In this document: piece by piece, positions 8,248 to 17,790 of the stretch
Layout: each line of letters opens with the position of its first letter
Numbering within the stretch: the first letter of the stretch is position 1
Assembly (NCBI RefSeq): GCF_002946835.1
Contig: NZ_CP026652.1
Location: 8,477,355-8,541,354 of the forward strand
Reading direction: 5' to 3'
DNA length: 64,000 nt
Source of the DNA: Streptomyces dengpaensis
GTDB lineage: Bacteria > Actinomycetota > Actinomycetes > Streptomycetales > Streptomycetaceae
Position numbers and translations under genes: made by a program
Notes under the pieces: model-generated
Database searches by the model: none
What the model was told of the DNA's origin: nothing
What the model saw: the letters and a program-made list of their open reading frames with translations, nothing else

Positions 8248-8390
8248 CTACTTGGCGGTGAGCAGGAACAGCGCGCTGAGAACCATGAAGGCCACGCTGA
8301 CTGCCGCGCTTATGTCCCCGGCGTTCTGCTGCTGGGTGTGTTTCCAGGTGACGTTCCCGGGTACTGCTGGGCCCAGTAACTGCCGTGTGG
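8248..8390 (-). pseudogene. Possible small membrane protein, C-terminal fragment
   Basis: The minus frame ending at 8248 contains one good hydrophobic helix (ISAAVSVAFMVLSALFLLTA) after a polar stretch WKHTQQQNAGD. No credible start codon or ribosome site is visible near it; the open frame simply continues upstream through low-complexity sequence. It may be the tail of a truncated membrane protein. No family recognised. Confidence 0.25.
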
Positions 8391-8542
8391 TCAGCTTGCC
8401 TCGCGGAAGCGGGCGAGGGCGGCGGCGAGGGCCTGGACGCGGGCTGCCGGAGCGGAACTCGCGTGGACAAGCCTCCGGGTGTGTGACCCGCTCGATCGCG
8501 CCGTGCGGTCGATGCGCTTTCCCGGCCGGTCGGACGGGCGGA

Positions 8543-9376
8543 TCAGCGCAGTCCGGCGAAGAGATCGTTCTCGGGTATGGCCGCGCCGGTGGCGTCCTGG
8601 ACACGTACGAAGGTCTCCATGCCCATCAACTCGCCGAACCTCTCCTTGCCCATCTTGAGGAAGAAGATGTTCTCGCCCTGACTGGCGTGCGCGGCCAACG
8701 CGTCGAACTTCTGACCGCTGAACGCGGTGGTGTCCACCCACGTGGTGATCTCATCGTCGGGGAGGCCGATCTCGGCCATCGCGGCGGCCTCGGCAGGATC
8801 CGGCTCCGGCATGTCCTCATGAAACTCGCGCATGATCTCGCCGAACCGCTGCATCATCGAGCGGGGCATCGTGGTCCAGTACACCTTCGGTGCCAGCGCG
8901 GTCATCTCCAGCGCCGCCATCGTGATGCGGTGGGCCTGGATGTGGTCGGGGTGGCCGTAGAAGCCGTTCTCGTCGTAGGTGACGACCACGTCAGGTCGGT
9001 AGTGGCGCATGAGTTCCGCGAGTCGGGCCGCGCCTTCCTGCACGGGGGTCTGCCAGAAGGATCCGGGGGCGTCGTTGCTCGGCCAGCCCGTCATCCCGGA
9101 GTCGGCATAGTCCAGCATCTCCAGATCGCTGACCTTCAGGACGTCACAGCTCGCCTCAAGTTCTTGACGGCGCATCAAGGCGACCGCCGCCGGATCGTGC
9201 CCGGGATCGCCCGGCTTGACACCCCCCGGTCCGTCACCGCAACCGCCGTCGGTACACGTCACGAGAACCGTGCGGATGCCTTCCGCCGCGTACCGCGCGA
9301 GGACCCCACCGGTTCCGGTGGCCTCGTCGTCGGGGTGGGCGTGTACTGCCATGAGCGTCAAGGGCCGGTCAGTCAT
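8543..9376 (-). CDS. PIG-L family deacetylase
   Basis: Zinc-dependent LmbE/PIG-L-fold hydrolase of 277 residues. Relatives remove acetyl groups from GlcNAc-type sugars or act on mycothiol intermediates and conjugates (MshB, Mca). The metal motif is HPDDEA at residues 14-19, with a second histidine motif HPDH at 142-145 and Tyr/Asp in VVTYDENGFYG. Start ATG 9376 follows an AGGAGGA ribosome site. The gene stands alone, so the substrate cannot be inferred; Mca/MshB-like proteins are close alternatives. Confidence 0.9.
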   Translation of the reverse strand: MTDRPLTLMAVHAHPDDEATGTGGVLARYAAEGIRTVLVTCTDGGCGDGPGGVKPGDPGHDPAAVALMRRQELEASCDVLKVSDLEMLDYADSGMTGWPSNDAPGSFWQTPVQEGAARLAELMRHYRPDVVVTYDENGFYGHPDHIQAHRITMAALEMTALAPKVYWTTMPRSMMQRFGEIMREFHEDMPEPDPAEAAAMAEIGLPDDEITTWVDTTAFSGQKFDALAAHASQGENIFFLKMGKERFGELMGMETFVRVQDATGAAIPENDLFAGLR

Positions 9377-9781
9377 GAAACAGTCCTCCTGCAGAAATAC
9401 GTCTTGGTCCGAGTGCGCGGCGGGCGTACCGCGATCCTGGGGCCCGGATCCTGGTGGGGCGGACGACCTTGTGGTCTCCGTGTTCCCCGCCCGTGCGGCG
9501 CCGGTCCCTCGGTCGATGCAACCGTGCCGGCCGGACCGGCTGTTCCCGGCGCGGCCGCTTGGCCTTCCAGGCGTCGGCGTTTCAACGCGAACGAGGTACA
9601 GGCGCGACCTGCCTGTCTCAGCGCCACGTCGGATCCGACTTCCATCCGGCACCAGCCGTGAGATTCCGACACGAAACTTCTCTGAACCAAGCGCCCGGTG
9701 GGCTCGTGCGGAGCGGGCTCCGCAGGGTGGGCTGGGCGGTCGGCGGGCTGACCTGACCAGCGGCTTGGCGTCTGTGGGTGG
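9377..9781. other. Intergenic, nothing recognised
   Basis: About 400 bp between the PIG-L gene and the cation-transporter fragment. It holds the PIG-L ribosome site at the left edge. Open frames here are GC-driven and lack starts or homology that I recognise. Confidence 0.4.
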
Positions 9782-10070
9782 TCAGTCGCAGCCGGGACGG
9801 CAGCCGCACGCTTCGTCTGAGTCGGCCGCGGCCGGGACCGCTGCGGCGGTGGGGGTCGCGCAGCAGCCTTTGCCTTTCCAGGCGTCGCGGCCTTCTTTGG
9901 CGGCGACGGCCGCGATGACCAAGGCGGCGATCGGGTCGGCCCAGGACCAGCCGAGGGCGGCGTTGAGGATCAGGCCGACCAGGAGCACGGCCGAGAGGCA
10001 GGTACACAGCAGGGTCTGTTTGGAGTCGGCGACCGCGCTGGCGGAGCCGAGTTCGGCCTTGGGACTGGTG
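9782..10070 (-). pseudogene. Cation transporter (CDF-like), C-terminal fragment
   Basis: The minus frame reads SPKAELGSASAVADSKQTLL, then hydrophobic segments SAVLLVGLILNAALGW and ADPIAALVIAAVAAKEG, then a Cys-rich tail with GKGCC and CGCRPGCD. This is the last transmembrane pair of a cation-diffusion-facilitator-type transporter. Everything before about 10070 is missing and no start fits, so it is a truncated remnant. The cysteine/aspartate tail may once have bound metal. Confidence 0.65.
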
Positions 10071-10240
10071 AGCTCGCATGTTCAGGTGTCGCCTCTTCGC
10101 GGCCGACTCCAAATGGGGCTCGCGCTGAGTGATCAGCGCGAGCTCGGCGGACGTCGATCGCCAGGGGCTACCGCTGCCTGGCGCGGACAACGTGCGAAGG
10201 CGCCCGACCATGCCAGAAGGCACCAAGGCAGCCCTTGCTG

Positions 10241-10951
10241 TCAGGGGAAGTCCGGGCACTCCTCGGCAAAGCCCTGCGAGACGGGCTGCCATACGCCGTG
10301 GTCCTCACGCACGCTCAGCCGATCCGCTTCCTCCGCAGTCTCGATCAGCTGAGCGGTGGTCAAGGGGACGGCCGCCGCGAAGACCCTCCCGAGGTGGTGG
10401 CAGTGCAGCATCGGGCGGAGTTCCTCCGAGTACGGCTCATCGGCGACCGCGAAGAGATCGGGCAGGGTCCAGCCCAGCGGACCGGCTACGGCAGATAGCT
10501 GCTGGCGCCGGTGCGGACTCGGCTCCCAGCGCCACACCATCCCGTACAGCGTGCTGAGGGACAGTCCCATGAACGGCAGGTCGCGGATGCCGAAGCCGCG
10601 ATTGCGGATCAACCCGCCGAGTACGGCGGCGAACCTGGTCTCGGCGGGGCGGGGGTACGGCCAGGCCGGCTGCACGAACGGTCCCGGGGCGGCGACGCGG
10701 GGCAGCGAGCGGACGAAAGCCTCCAGCGCGGCGAGCTGCGAGTGGTCGCAGTAACTGACGCGGTATGCGAACTGCCTCATGACCCTGGCGTCGCGCTCCG
10801 GGGGAAGGAGTTCCGCCGGCACCGGGTGGCCTGCGACAACGAGAAGGTCGGCGGCCGGTATGTCGAGTTCGGCGGCAAGTTCGGTGAGTCGCTGCGGGGC
10901 GGTGTCAGTTCCGCTCGCGGCGAGGCTGCTCAGGATGGTGGCCCGTTCCAT
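10241..10951 (-). CDS. Hypothetical regulator-like protein
   Basis: Protein of 236 residues from ATG 10951. The N-terminal part (ILSSLAASGTDTAPQRLTELAAELDIPAADLLVVAG) looks like a helix-turn-helix preceded by an acidic spacer. The middle contains SYCDHSQLAALEAFVRSLP and the C-terminal half has a second putative helical unit (LSLSTLYGMVWRWEPSP). No enzyme motif. I recognise the type as a Streptomyces accessory-region hypothetical but cannot give a function. The codon bias is good, so the gene is real. Confidence 0.6.
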   Translation of the reverse strand: MERATILSSLAASGTDTAPQRLTELAAELDIPAADLLVVAGHPVPAELLPPERDARVMRQFAYRVSYCDHSQLAALEAFVRSLPRVAAPGPFVQPAWPYPRPAETRFAAVLGGLIRNRGFGIRDLPFMGLSLSTLYGMVWRWEPSPHRRQQLSAVAGPLGWTLPDLFAVADEPYSEELRPMLHCHHLGRVFAAAVPLTTAQLIETAEEADRLSVREDHGVWQPVSQGFAEECPDFP

Positions 10952-11013
10952 GTGGTGAAGGTAGCGGGTGGGCTGCCAGGACAGCCGGGGCCGCAGGAGT
11001 TCGCGGTTGGGGC

Positions 11014-11223
11014 TCACCTTCGGTGATCGCCCGGGGCGTATCGGCTCCAGGTTCCACCGGCTTCGACGACCAGGTGGGTGGTGGTCTTGTCGTGGTAGCC
11101 GAGGGCCCGAGCGACGACGGGAGCGGGGGCTTGGAGGACCAGTTGGCGGATCGCTGAGGTCCGGCCGCGCTGGGCGGGAACTCCGGCGGCTCGGAGTTGG
11201 TCGAGCAGGCTGGTCGGATCCAT
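11014..11223 (-). pseudogene. Recombinase-like small protein or C-terminal fragment
   Basis: A 69-residue frame from ATG 11223 (MDPTSLLDQLRAAG). The central helix pair, TSAIRQLVLQAPAPVVARALGYHDKTTTH (split as needed), resembles the end of phage-integrase-type proteins of Streptomyces in which a helix-turn-helix-like region precedes a W-rRY tail. No catalytic residues are present, so it is probably the truncated tail of a larger protein. It ends just upstream of the 10241-10951 gene on the same strand. Confidence 0.4.
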
Positions 11224-11292
11224 CGGATGCCCGGGCTGTCGGCTTGCCTGCCGCTGAGAACCCGAACTGCGGCCTCGCTCGTCCTGCTCCAC

Positions 11293-11632
11293 CCCATGTG
11301 ATCAAGCAGGACCAGGCCCAGGGAAACGAAACTGCTAATGGCTGCAAATCCCTCTGTTGCAGGGGCGATTGGCGTCGCCGTCCGCGCACCCGGGCATGGC
11401 TTCATCATCCCAGGACCGGCCCGTCACGCGCAGACTCAGCCCGGGACCCCATGTCCAATAAGTTGCTTTTGCGGCATCGTTGGTTCGGGAGTGTCCAGGG
11501 GGCCAACTCCGCCCGCCCGCAGGCCCAAGAGCCGCCACCCGGCCCCATCAGGGCTCATGGCTCACGGCCAGGGCGTCAAGCCCCCTCGTTGGTGCAGCCG
11601 CGTCCACACTCCGCTTGCCGCCCGCCCTCTGT
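11293..11632. other. Intergenic flank of the IS1182, nothing recognised
   Basis: About 340 bp with mixed composition and no convincing gene on either strand. It includes an AT-richer patch at 11448-11480. It ends at the CTAG target duplication of the IS1182 copy. Confidence 0.4.
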
Positions 11633-11636
11633 CTAG

Positions 11637-13339
11637 AAGGCTGCTGAAAATCTTGTTGTTGGGGCTGTCCGGCCGTGGGCCGGGCGGCCCTTGTCGCTAT
11701 GCGGTGGCCGGGGTGAGGTGCCAGGTGGTGCCGGTTCGGGTGAGTCCGAGGTTGATCAGTCGGCGGAGGTTGAGGGCGGCGGCGCGGTGGTGGAGCCAGA
11801 TGTTGTTGGCGATGATGCCGCGGTGCGGGACGCGGCGGTTGCCCTTGGCGACCAGCCAGGCGATGGCGCGTTCGACCGGGGGCCGCCATCTGCGGTATTC
11901 GGCCTGCCAGGCTGGGTCGGCCGCCTCTCGCCGGGCGGCGGTCAGCAGTTGGTGCTGGGGATGGACGTTGAGGGTGCGTCCGGTCTTGGAGGTGGTGCAG
12001 CGCCCGCGCAGGGGGCAGTCGGCGCAGAGGTGTTTGAACTGGGCGGTGCGGGCGCCGTCCGCTTTGACCTGGCCGAGGTTGGCGGTGCGTCCGGCCGGGC
12101 AGGTCGCGGTGCCGGCGGCTGGGTCGATGCGGAAGTCGTCGATGGTGAAGCCGCCGGGGATCACCTGTCGCAGCGGCGGTGGCTTGATGACCAGGGTGTG
12201 GCCTGCGGCCTGCAACTGTTCGCGCAGGTCGCCGGTCCCGTAGGCGGAGTCGCCGAGCACGGTTAATGCGCCGTCCTCCCCGTCCAGCAGTTCACCGGCA
12301 ACGGCCGCTTCGTGGCTGCCGGGACCATAGCCGCCGGTGAGGGCGACGGCGGTGAACAGCCCGCTCTCCGGCTCGAAGGAGACGTGTCCTTTGAAGCCGT
12401 CCTGGTGGCGGGTGCGGTTTTTGTGGATGTGCCGGGCGTCGGGATCGACGGTGGACACCGTCCGGTCGGGCACGGTGCGCTGGGCGATGCGCCAGCGCCC
12501 GTCGCGTCCGTCGGAGTCGGGGGCCGGCTCGACGTCCTGCCCGGCGACCAGGGCCAGCAGGCCCACCGCGTTCGCGGCCTTCTCGCCCAGCTCCCGCTCG
12601 GGCAGGTGCCCGAGCAGGTTGAGGGCGTCGGTGACCAGCGCATCGACCAGCGCGGCGCGCGCCTGCTCGTCGTTCCAGGCGATCTTCGGTTTGCCCGGGT
12701 CGGTGTAGTCGTGCGCGTGGCAGTGCTCTGCGGCCACCTCCTGGGCTCCGGGGACCTCGCGGATCACCCGGCGGATGGCGGAGATGATCTGGGTAACGGT
12801 GTCCTGGGTGGCCACCGCGTCATCGAGGACGGTGGAGTCCAGCGCCCGCCGCTGCCTGCCCTTGAGTACGCCGGTCGCGGCCACGACTTCCTTGACCTTG
12901 GTGAAGATCCGCATCGGATCGGCCGAGTGGCGCAGACGGCGCCTAAAGTACGTCAGCAGCGACGGATCGAATGCCATGTCGTACAAGCCCAGCCCGCAGG
13001 CCGCTTTCCACCGCAGATCACACCGCAGTTCCTGGACCGTCTCGAAGTCCGACAACCCCTGCAGGCTCTGCAGCACCACGGTCGCGGCCAGGACCTGCGG
13101 CGGCAGACTCGGACGGCCGTTGGACGAGGGATACATGTCGGCGAACATCGACGGCGGGAACAGTGCCTCCCGGTGCTCGGCCAGGAACGCAAACACGCTC
13201 CCGGCCGGGATCAACTCCCGGCAGGTCTCCCACACATCCGGCCCGGCCATCTCCCCGGCCCATTCCCCCTGCATGCCTACAAGACTGGCCCCGGCCCGGC
13301 CGGGCCGGGGCCAGAACCCGCAACATTTTCAGTGATCTT
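11637..13339 (-). mobile_element. IS1182-family insertion sequence (complete)
   Basis: A 1703-bp element with imperfect terminal inverted repeats (left AAGGCTGCTGAAAATC, right complement AAGATCACTGAAAATG). It is flanked on both sides by CTAG (11633-11636 and 13340-13343), consistent with a 4-bp target duplication. One intact transposase gene fills it, so it is probably a recent arrival. Confidence 0.85.
11697..13274 (-). CDS. IS1182-family transposase
   Basis: DDE transposase of 525 residues. The N-terminus carries FAFLAEHREALFPPSMFADMY and GRPSLPPQVLAATVVLQSLQ (family N-terminal domain). The catalytic core includes ALDSTVLDDAV, then HQDGFKGHVSFEPE and LGDSAYGTGDLREQL. A Cys-rich segment (CADCPLRGRC) and a C-terminal RRWRPPVERAIAWLV with the conserved glutamate follow. 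Length and motif order match complete members and no frameshift is seen. Confidence 0.92.
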   Translation of the reverse strand: MQGEWAGEMAGPDVWETCRELIPAGSVFAFLAEHREALFPPSMFADMYPSSNGRPSLPPQVLAATVVLQSLQGLSDFETVQELRCDLRWKAACGLGLYDMAFDPSLLTYFRRRLRHSADPMRIFTKVKEVVAATGVLKGRQRRALDSTVLDDAVATQDTVTQIISAIRRVIREVPGAQEVAAEHCHAHDYTDPGKPKIAWNDEQARAALVDALVTDALNLLGHLPERELGEKAANAVGLLALVAGQDVEPAPDSDGRDGRWRIAQRTVPDRTVSTVDPDARHIHKNRTRHQDGFKGHVSFEPESGLFTAVALTGGYGPGSHEAAVAGELLDGEDGALTVLGDSAYGTGDLREQLQAAGHTLVIKPPPLRQVIPGGFTIDDFRIDPAAGTATCPAGRTANLGQVKADGARTAQFKHLCADCPLRGRCTTSKTGRTLNVHPQHQLLTAARREAADPAWQAEYRRWRPPVERAIAWLVAKGNRRVPHRGIIANNIWLHHRAAALNLRRLINLGLTRTGTTWHLTPATA

Positions 13340-13343
13340 CTAG

Positions 13344-13741
13344 ATGATGCTGAGCAGCAGATAACAGCGAGGCCGGTTCACCCGGCCCGCGGATGTCCTT
13401 GAACTGCTACTGGCTGCAACGTATCGACAGGGACACACACGGCAGGGGCACGTTGGCGCGTACCCCGCCCGCACCAAGCCGGTACCCCTGCGGGTACGGG
13501 CTTCGTCGTTGCCACCACGCGATTGCCGCCCGGTACGGTGCCGGGATCCCCCTGGTCGAGCCCGGGCCCGCCATGCCCTCATCTATTGCAAGAGCGGATG
13601 CTGTTCGCCTCGCGCAACGCTGCCTCTCTCCGGGCGGGATCGCCAGTCTTCGACGCCCCCCTAGGGCTGGGGGAGTGGGTCGCGCGTAAGGGAGTCCGAG
13701 TGCGGCGATGGGGAGATGCGGGAGTTGATCTCGGCGACGCC
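13344..13741. other. Intergenic between IS1182 and IS21, nothing recognised
   Basis: About 400 bp. A short palindromic stretch CCCCCCTAGGGCTGGGGG sits at 13658-13676. No start-supported reading frame with clear codon bias. It may be decayed chromosomal sequence caught between two insertions. Confidence 0.35.
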
Positions 13742-13832
13742 TGAATTCTGACCCTCTGACGGCGGATCAAAAGTGACCCTCTCGGTGGTCTTCGCCTGAA
13801 CCTGATCTTGATCGGAAGGTCAGGAGGGAAGG

Positions 13833-15074
13833 GTGATCCGCGTGGAGGACTGGGCAGAGATCCGCAGGCTGCACCGGGCCGAGCAGATGCCGATCCGGGC
13901 GATCGCCCGGCATCTGGGCATCTCGAAGAACACGGTGAAGCGTGCACTGGCGAGTGACCGGCCGCCGAAGTACGAGCGGCCGGCCAAGGGCTCGGTGGTC
14001 GACGCGGTCGAGGTGCAGATCCGTGAGCTGCTCAGGGAGACCCCGACGATGCCTGCCACGGTGATCGCCGAGCGGATCGGATGGGAGCGCGGGATGACGG
14101 TCCTCAAGGAGCGGGTGCGGGAACTGCGGCCCGCCTACGTTCCCGTCGATCCGGTCTCCCGCACGACCTATCAGCCGGGCGAGCTGGCCCAGTGCGACCT
14201 GTGGTTTCCCGACGCGGACATCCCGCTCGGCTACGGGCAGACGGGGCGTCCGCCGGTGCTGGTGATGGTGTCCGGCTACTCGCGGGTGATCGCCGCGCGG
14301 ATGCTGCCCTCCCGCACGACCGGCGACCTGATCGACGGGCACTGGCGGCTGCTGAACGGGTGGGGCGCCGTGCCCAAAACGCTGGTCTGGGACAACGAGG
14401 CCGGGGTCGGCCGCGGCAGGCTCACCGCAGAGTTCGCCGCGTTCGCCGGCCTGCTCGCCACCAAGATCTACCTCTGCAGGCCCCGTGACCCCGAGGCGAA
14501 AGGGCTGGTCGAACGCGCGAACGGTTATCTCGAGACCTCGTTCCTGCCCGGCCGCACGTTCAGCGGCCCCGGCGACTTCAACACCCAGCTGACCACCTGG
14601 CTGGCGGTTGCCAACCGGCGCCTGCACCGCACCCTTAAGGCCCGTCCCGCCGACCGCTGGGAGACCGACCGGGCCGGGATGCTCACCCTGCCGCCCGTCG
14701 ACCCGCCCGCCTGGTGGCGGATGCAGACCCGCATCGGGCGTGACCACTACGTCCGCGTCGATACCAACGACTACTCCGTGCACCCCGAGGCGATCGGACG
14801 CACCGTCACCGTGCTCACCGACAACGACGAGGTCATCGCGCTGGCGCCCGGCGGCGTGATCGTCGCCCGCCACCCCCGCTGCTGGGCCCGCCACCAGACC
14901 CTCACCGATCCCGATCACGCCGCTGCGGGCCAGACGATGCGCGGGCAGGCCCGCCATCAGCAGGCCGCCCAGGCCGAGGCCGGCCCGCTCGTCGAGGTCG
15001 AGCAACGCGAACTCGGCGCCTATGACCGGCTGTTCACCGTCATCGAAGGCGGCGGCGACAGGGAGGCCGGCTGA
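13833..15074 (+). CDS. istA: IS21-family transposase IstA
   Basis: Integrase-fold transposase of 413 residues. The N-terminal helix-turn-helix reads MPIRAIARHLGISKNTVKRAL. The DDE core includes GELAQCDLWFPD, LVWDNEAGVGRG and DPEAKGLVERANGYLE, with the last glutamate in place. Its TGA overlaps the istB ATG by one base (TGATG), the usual coupled arrangement. Length matches short IstA variants of actinobacteria. Confidence 0.93.
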   Translation: MIRVEDWAEIRRLHRAEQMPIRAIARHLGISKNTVKRALASDRPPKYERPAKGSVVDAVEVQIRELLRETPTMPATVIAERIGWERGMTVLKERVRELRPAYVPVDPVSRTTYQPGELAQCDLWFPDADIPLGYGQTGRPPVLVMVSGYSRVIAARMLPSRTTGDLIDGHWRLLNGWGAVPKTLVWDNEAGVGRGRLTAEFAAFAGLLATKIYLCRPRDPEAKGLVERANGYLETSFLPGRTFSGPGDFNTQLTTWLAVANRRLHRTLKARPADRWETDRAGMLTLPPVDPPAWWRMQTRIGRDHYVRVDTNDYSVHPEAIGRTVTVLTDNDEVIALAPGGVIVARHPRCWARHQTLTDPDHAAAGQTMRGQARHQQAAQAEAGPLVEVEQRELGAYDRLFTVIEGGGDREAG

Positions 15075-15898
15075 TGCCTCGCACCACCAGTGCCCCGGCC
15101 CAAAGCACCGGAGCGGGCCGCAGGACCGGCTCCCAGACCATCGCCGACCTCGCTTTCCTCGCCCGCGCGATGAAGGCCCCGGCCCTGCTGGACGCCGCCG
15201 ACCGGCTCGCCGAACGCGCCCGCAAGGAGTCCTGGACCCACGCCGAATACCTCGTCGCCTGCCTCCAACGCGAAGTGTCCGCCCGCGAATCACACGGCGG
15301 CGAGGCGAGAGTACGTGCCGCCCGCTTCCCCGCGATCAAGACGATCGAGGAGCTCGACGTCACCCATCTGCGCGGCATGACGCGACAACAGCTCGCGCAT
15401 CTGGGCACGTTGGACTTCATCGCCGGCAAGGAGAACGCCGTCTTTCTGGGCCCGCCGGGCACGGGCAAGACACACCTGGCGATCGGCCTCGCGGTCCGCG
15501 CCTGCCAGGCCGGACACCGCGTCGCCTTCGCCACCGCCGCCGAGTGGGTCGACCGCCTGGCCGCTGCCCACCACTCCGGACGGCTCCAGGCCGAGCTCAC
15601 CAAGCTGAGCCGCTACCCGCTGATCGTGGTGGACGAGGTCGGCTACATCCCCTTCGAAGCCGAGGCCGCGAACCTGTTCTTCCAGCTCATCTCGAACCGA
15701 TACGAACGCGCGTCCGTGATCGTCACCAGCAACAAACCCTTCGGACGCTGGGGAGAGGTCTTCGGCGACGAGACCGTCGCCGCCGCCATGATCGACCGCC
15801 TCGTCCACCACGCCGAGGTCCACTCCCTCAAAGGCGACTCATTCCGCATGCGAGGACGCGAACTCGGACGCGTCCCCGCCACTACCGACAACGACTGA
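15074..15898 (+). CDS. istB: IS21-family helper ATPase IstB
   Basis: AAA+ ATPase of 274 residues that oligomerises on target DNA and activates IstA. Walker A is GPPGTGKTHLAIGLA, Walker B is LIVVDEVGYIPF, and sensor sequence SVIVTSNKPFGRW follows. The C-terminal segment MIDRLVHHAEVHSLKGDSFR is the standard IstB tail. A one-base overlap with istA indicates translational coupling. Intact. Confidence 0.94.
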   Translation: MPRTTSAPAQSTGAGRRTGSQTIADLAFLARAMKAPALLDAADRLAERARKESWTHAEYLVACLQREVSARESHGGEARVRAARFPAIKTIEELDVTHLRGMTRQQLAHLGTLDFIAGKENAVFLGPPGTGKTHLAIGLAVRACQAGHRVAFATAAEWVDRLAAAHHSGRLQAELTKLSRYPLIVVDEVGYIPFEAEAANLFFQLISNRYERASVIVTSNKPFGRWGEVFGDETVAAAMIDRLVHHAEVHSLKGDSFRMRGRELGRVPATTDND

Positions 15899-16156
15899 AA
15901 CGACCGAACCGAAGACACCCGGGTCAGATTTCACCTGTCCAGACTGGGTCCGAGTTCAGCCGCCGCCGACAGTTGATGGCGGCCGCGAAGTACCGTCAGC
16001 CCAGGCAGGGGACGGGCTTGGCTGGTGTGGGGGCGCCGGCGGAGGAAGTGATGGTCAGGGAAGGGATACCCAAGATCCGGTGTGGGGAACGGGAAGGGCC
16101 GGCCGTCGCCGCGGTCGGGTCAGCGGCCGTGACGCCCGAACAGGTGCTGCCAGAAC

Positions 16157-16450
16157 GTGGAGCGTCTCCCGTGCCAGCGTGCCCAGATGAGTTCTTCGCT
16201 GGATGGGCCGGTGAACTGCTGGCGCGGCGACATCTGGACGTACGCCGAGCGCCGCGAGCGTGGAGGCGGCCGCCCGGCCGGAACGACGGATCGCCGCTGC
16301 CCCTACGACGGCGATCCCCGTCTGGACCAGGCCCGCACCGCGGTCAAGGCAAACCCCGGAACTCCTGCAGCCCAACTCGCCGGCCAGCTGGCCCACGAGC
16401 ACGGCGGCACCGCCATCGTCCGCAGCGCGCGACAGCACCCCGAGGACTGA
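16157..16450 (+). CDS. Hypothetical protein (start uncertain)
   Basis: A frame of up to 97 residues. Codon bias is convincing from about 16220 onward (CPYDGDPRLDQARTAVKAN, then LAGQLAHEHGGTAIVRSAR). The first third looks less coding, so the true start may be later, or this may be the tail of a gene disrupted upstream by the IS21 insertion. No recognised family. It stops with TGA at 16450. Confidence 0.4.
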   Translation: MERLPCQRAQMSSSLDGPVNCWRGDIWTYAERRERGGGRPAGTTDRRCPYDGDPRLDQARTAVKANPGTPAAQLAGQLAHEHGGTAIVRSARQHPED

Positions 16451-16673
16451 CCCGCGGCGATGAGCAGAGGGGTGCTTACGCCTTTAGTCGCCCTGGGGAC
16501 CATCCCCGCGGGCGCGGGGACGGTTACATGATCGGCCGGACAAGTCCTGACTGAAGCTCCGGCCAGGATGCATCCACCGGCCGGGGCTCGAGAGGTCCCG
16601 CCCCCCGGGAGCTCACGTGGTTCGGGAACCCCAAGATGGTGCTGTGACGCCACTGCGTAACGGCTACTAACCG

Positions 16674-16955
16674 TTACAGGGCGCGGGCGGTCTTCGGTGG
16701 CTCTTCGAAGAAGAACGGGGTCGGTGCGACGCCAAGCCCAATCCACGAGGGCCCCAGGCCCTGGCCTTTGCGCTTTGCCCGCTGAGCCAGCAAGGCGATG
16801 ATGCCGGCAGACGCCGCCACAACTTTGCTGGCGGTGGAGTCTGGGATCGCGGCAGCCACGATAGCTACGGCAGATGCCGAGTCTGCAAGGTCCTCGGTCT
16901 GTTCCTTGGTGAAGTAGATCGTCAGGCCGAACCGCTTGCGCTCGTAATGCACCAT
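16674..16955 (-). CDS. Small hypothetical protein with hydrophobic core
   Basis: A 93-residue protein from ATG 16955 preceded by a GGGGGA ribosome site. The N-terminus is basic (MVHYERKRFGLTIYFTKEQT), the centre is alanine-rich and hydrophobic (SASAVAIVAAAIP, then VVAASAGIIALLAQ), and a positively charged stop RAKRKGQG and an aromatic tail PTPFFFEE follow. The layout resembles small membrane or bacteriocin-like peptides, but no family is recognised and no partner immunity gene is seen. Lower GC than its surroundings. Confidence 0.55.
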   Translation of the reverse strand: MVHYERKRFGLTIYFTKEQTEDLADSASAVAIVAAAIPDSTASKVVAASAGIIALLAQRAKRKGQGLGPSWIGLGVAPTPFFFEEPPKTARAL

Positions 16956-17060
16956 GGCATCCCCCAGATTTCTGCAGTGGTATGCCCGTTGCCTCTCGCC
17001 CTTAAATGCCCGGACATGGAGCGGCCCCGGCCGGGATTCCGGTCCGGCCGGGGCCGCGGT

Positions 17061-17713
17061 TCAGGCGCGGGCGGCGACGATCAGGGTCCCGATGTGGCCG
17101 GGCTTTGGAGCCTCGAGGACTTCCGCCTTGGCGGTGGCGAAACCGGCCCGGATCAAGAACCGCTCCCACACCTGGGGACGGTAGCTGTACCGGTAGGCGT
17201 ACATCGCCTTCCCCGCGAAGCCGCCCTTGTACATGCCCTGCGGGCCGTAGGCGCCGGGGATGGCCGTCGGGTGGGAGAAGACGAACATCCCATCGGGTTG
17301 AAGCCGGGCGTGGACGAGAGGGAAGAGCCGGCTCGGGTCGGTGAACCAGGCCGCGCCGAAGATGCTGTACACGGCTCGTAGGTCTCGCCGCCGGCCGCCA
17401 GGTACTCGAGGACCTCGCCCTGATGGAAGACGGCTCCCGTCGTCGCCCACTTCTCGGTGGACTTCTTCACCATGACCGGCGACAGATCCACGCCATGCGC
17501 GGTGACGCCCCGCTCGGCCAGGTATGCAAGGGCGCGGCCGGTGCCGCAGCCGAGCTCCAGCACCTCGCGAGAGTCGCCGAGGAGCTCAGGGCCGGGGCCA
17601 TGGCCGGTGTACTGGGTCCAGCAGAAGGACGGCTCGGCGTCGTCCTTGAAAGCGGACTCGGCGTAGGTGTCCCACAGTTCGGTCTCGGCGGCGATGTCGT
17701 GCGGTACGGGCAC
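17061..17713 (-). pseudogene. Class I SAM-dependent methyltransferase, one frameshift
   Basis: The N-terminal half (from 17713) has DSREVLELGCGTGRALAYLA (motif I, SAM binding) and AHGVDLSPVMVKK (motif II). After GGETYE the frame is lost near 17371 and resumes one base off as AVYSIFGAAWFTDPSRLFP through VLEAPKPGHIGTLIVAARA. One missing base in TACGA/GCCGTG explains it (expected ETYDAVYSIFGAAW). It is either a one-base inactivating deletion or a sequence error. The substrate is unknown; a GGFAGKAMYAYRYSY segment suggests a small-molecule methyltransferase. Confidence 0.8.
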
Positions 17714-17790
17714 AGCGCGTTCCTTCGGGTCGTCAGGATGCCGAGCCCCCGCCCTCGGGAGCCGTCAGGGCGGGGGCGACTGTAGCGAGG

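Larger units (their letters stand above)
13742..15958 (+). mobile_element. IS21-family insertion sequence (complete, copy 1)
   Basis: An element of about 2.2 kb with intact istA and istB. The left end TGAATTCTGACCC matches the right-end complement TGAACTCGGACCC. The left end contains two copies of TGACCCTCT (about 13750 and 13775), as expected for multiple transposase-binding sites of IS21. No clear target duplication was found, so the exact ends carry some uncertainty. Confidence 0.82.

Noticed and set aside
9618..10292. A 224-codon minus frame over the cation-transporter fragment
   Set aside because: Arg-rich shadow; the true transporter frame with transmembrane helices is another one.
13767..15293. 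A 508-codon minus frame opposite istA/istB
   Set aside because: Shadow of istA; low-complexity Gly/Arg/Val-rich translation.
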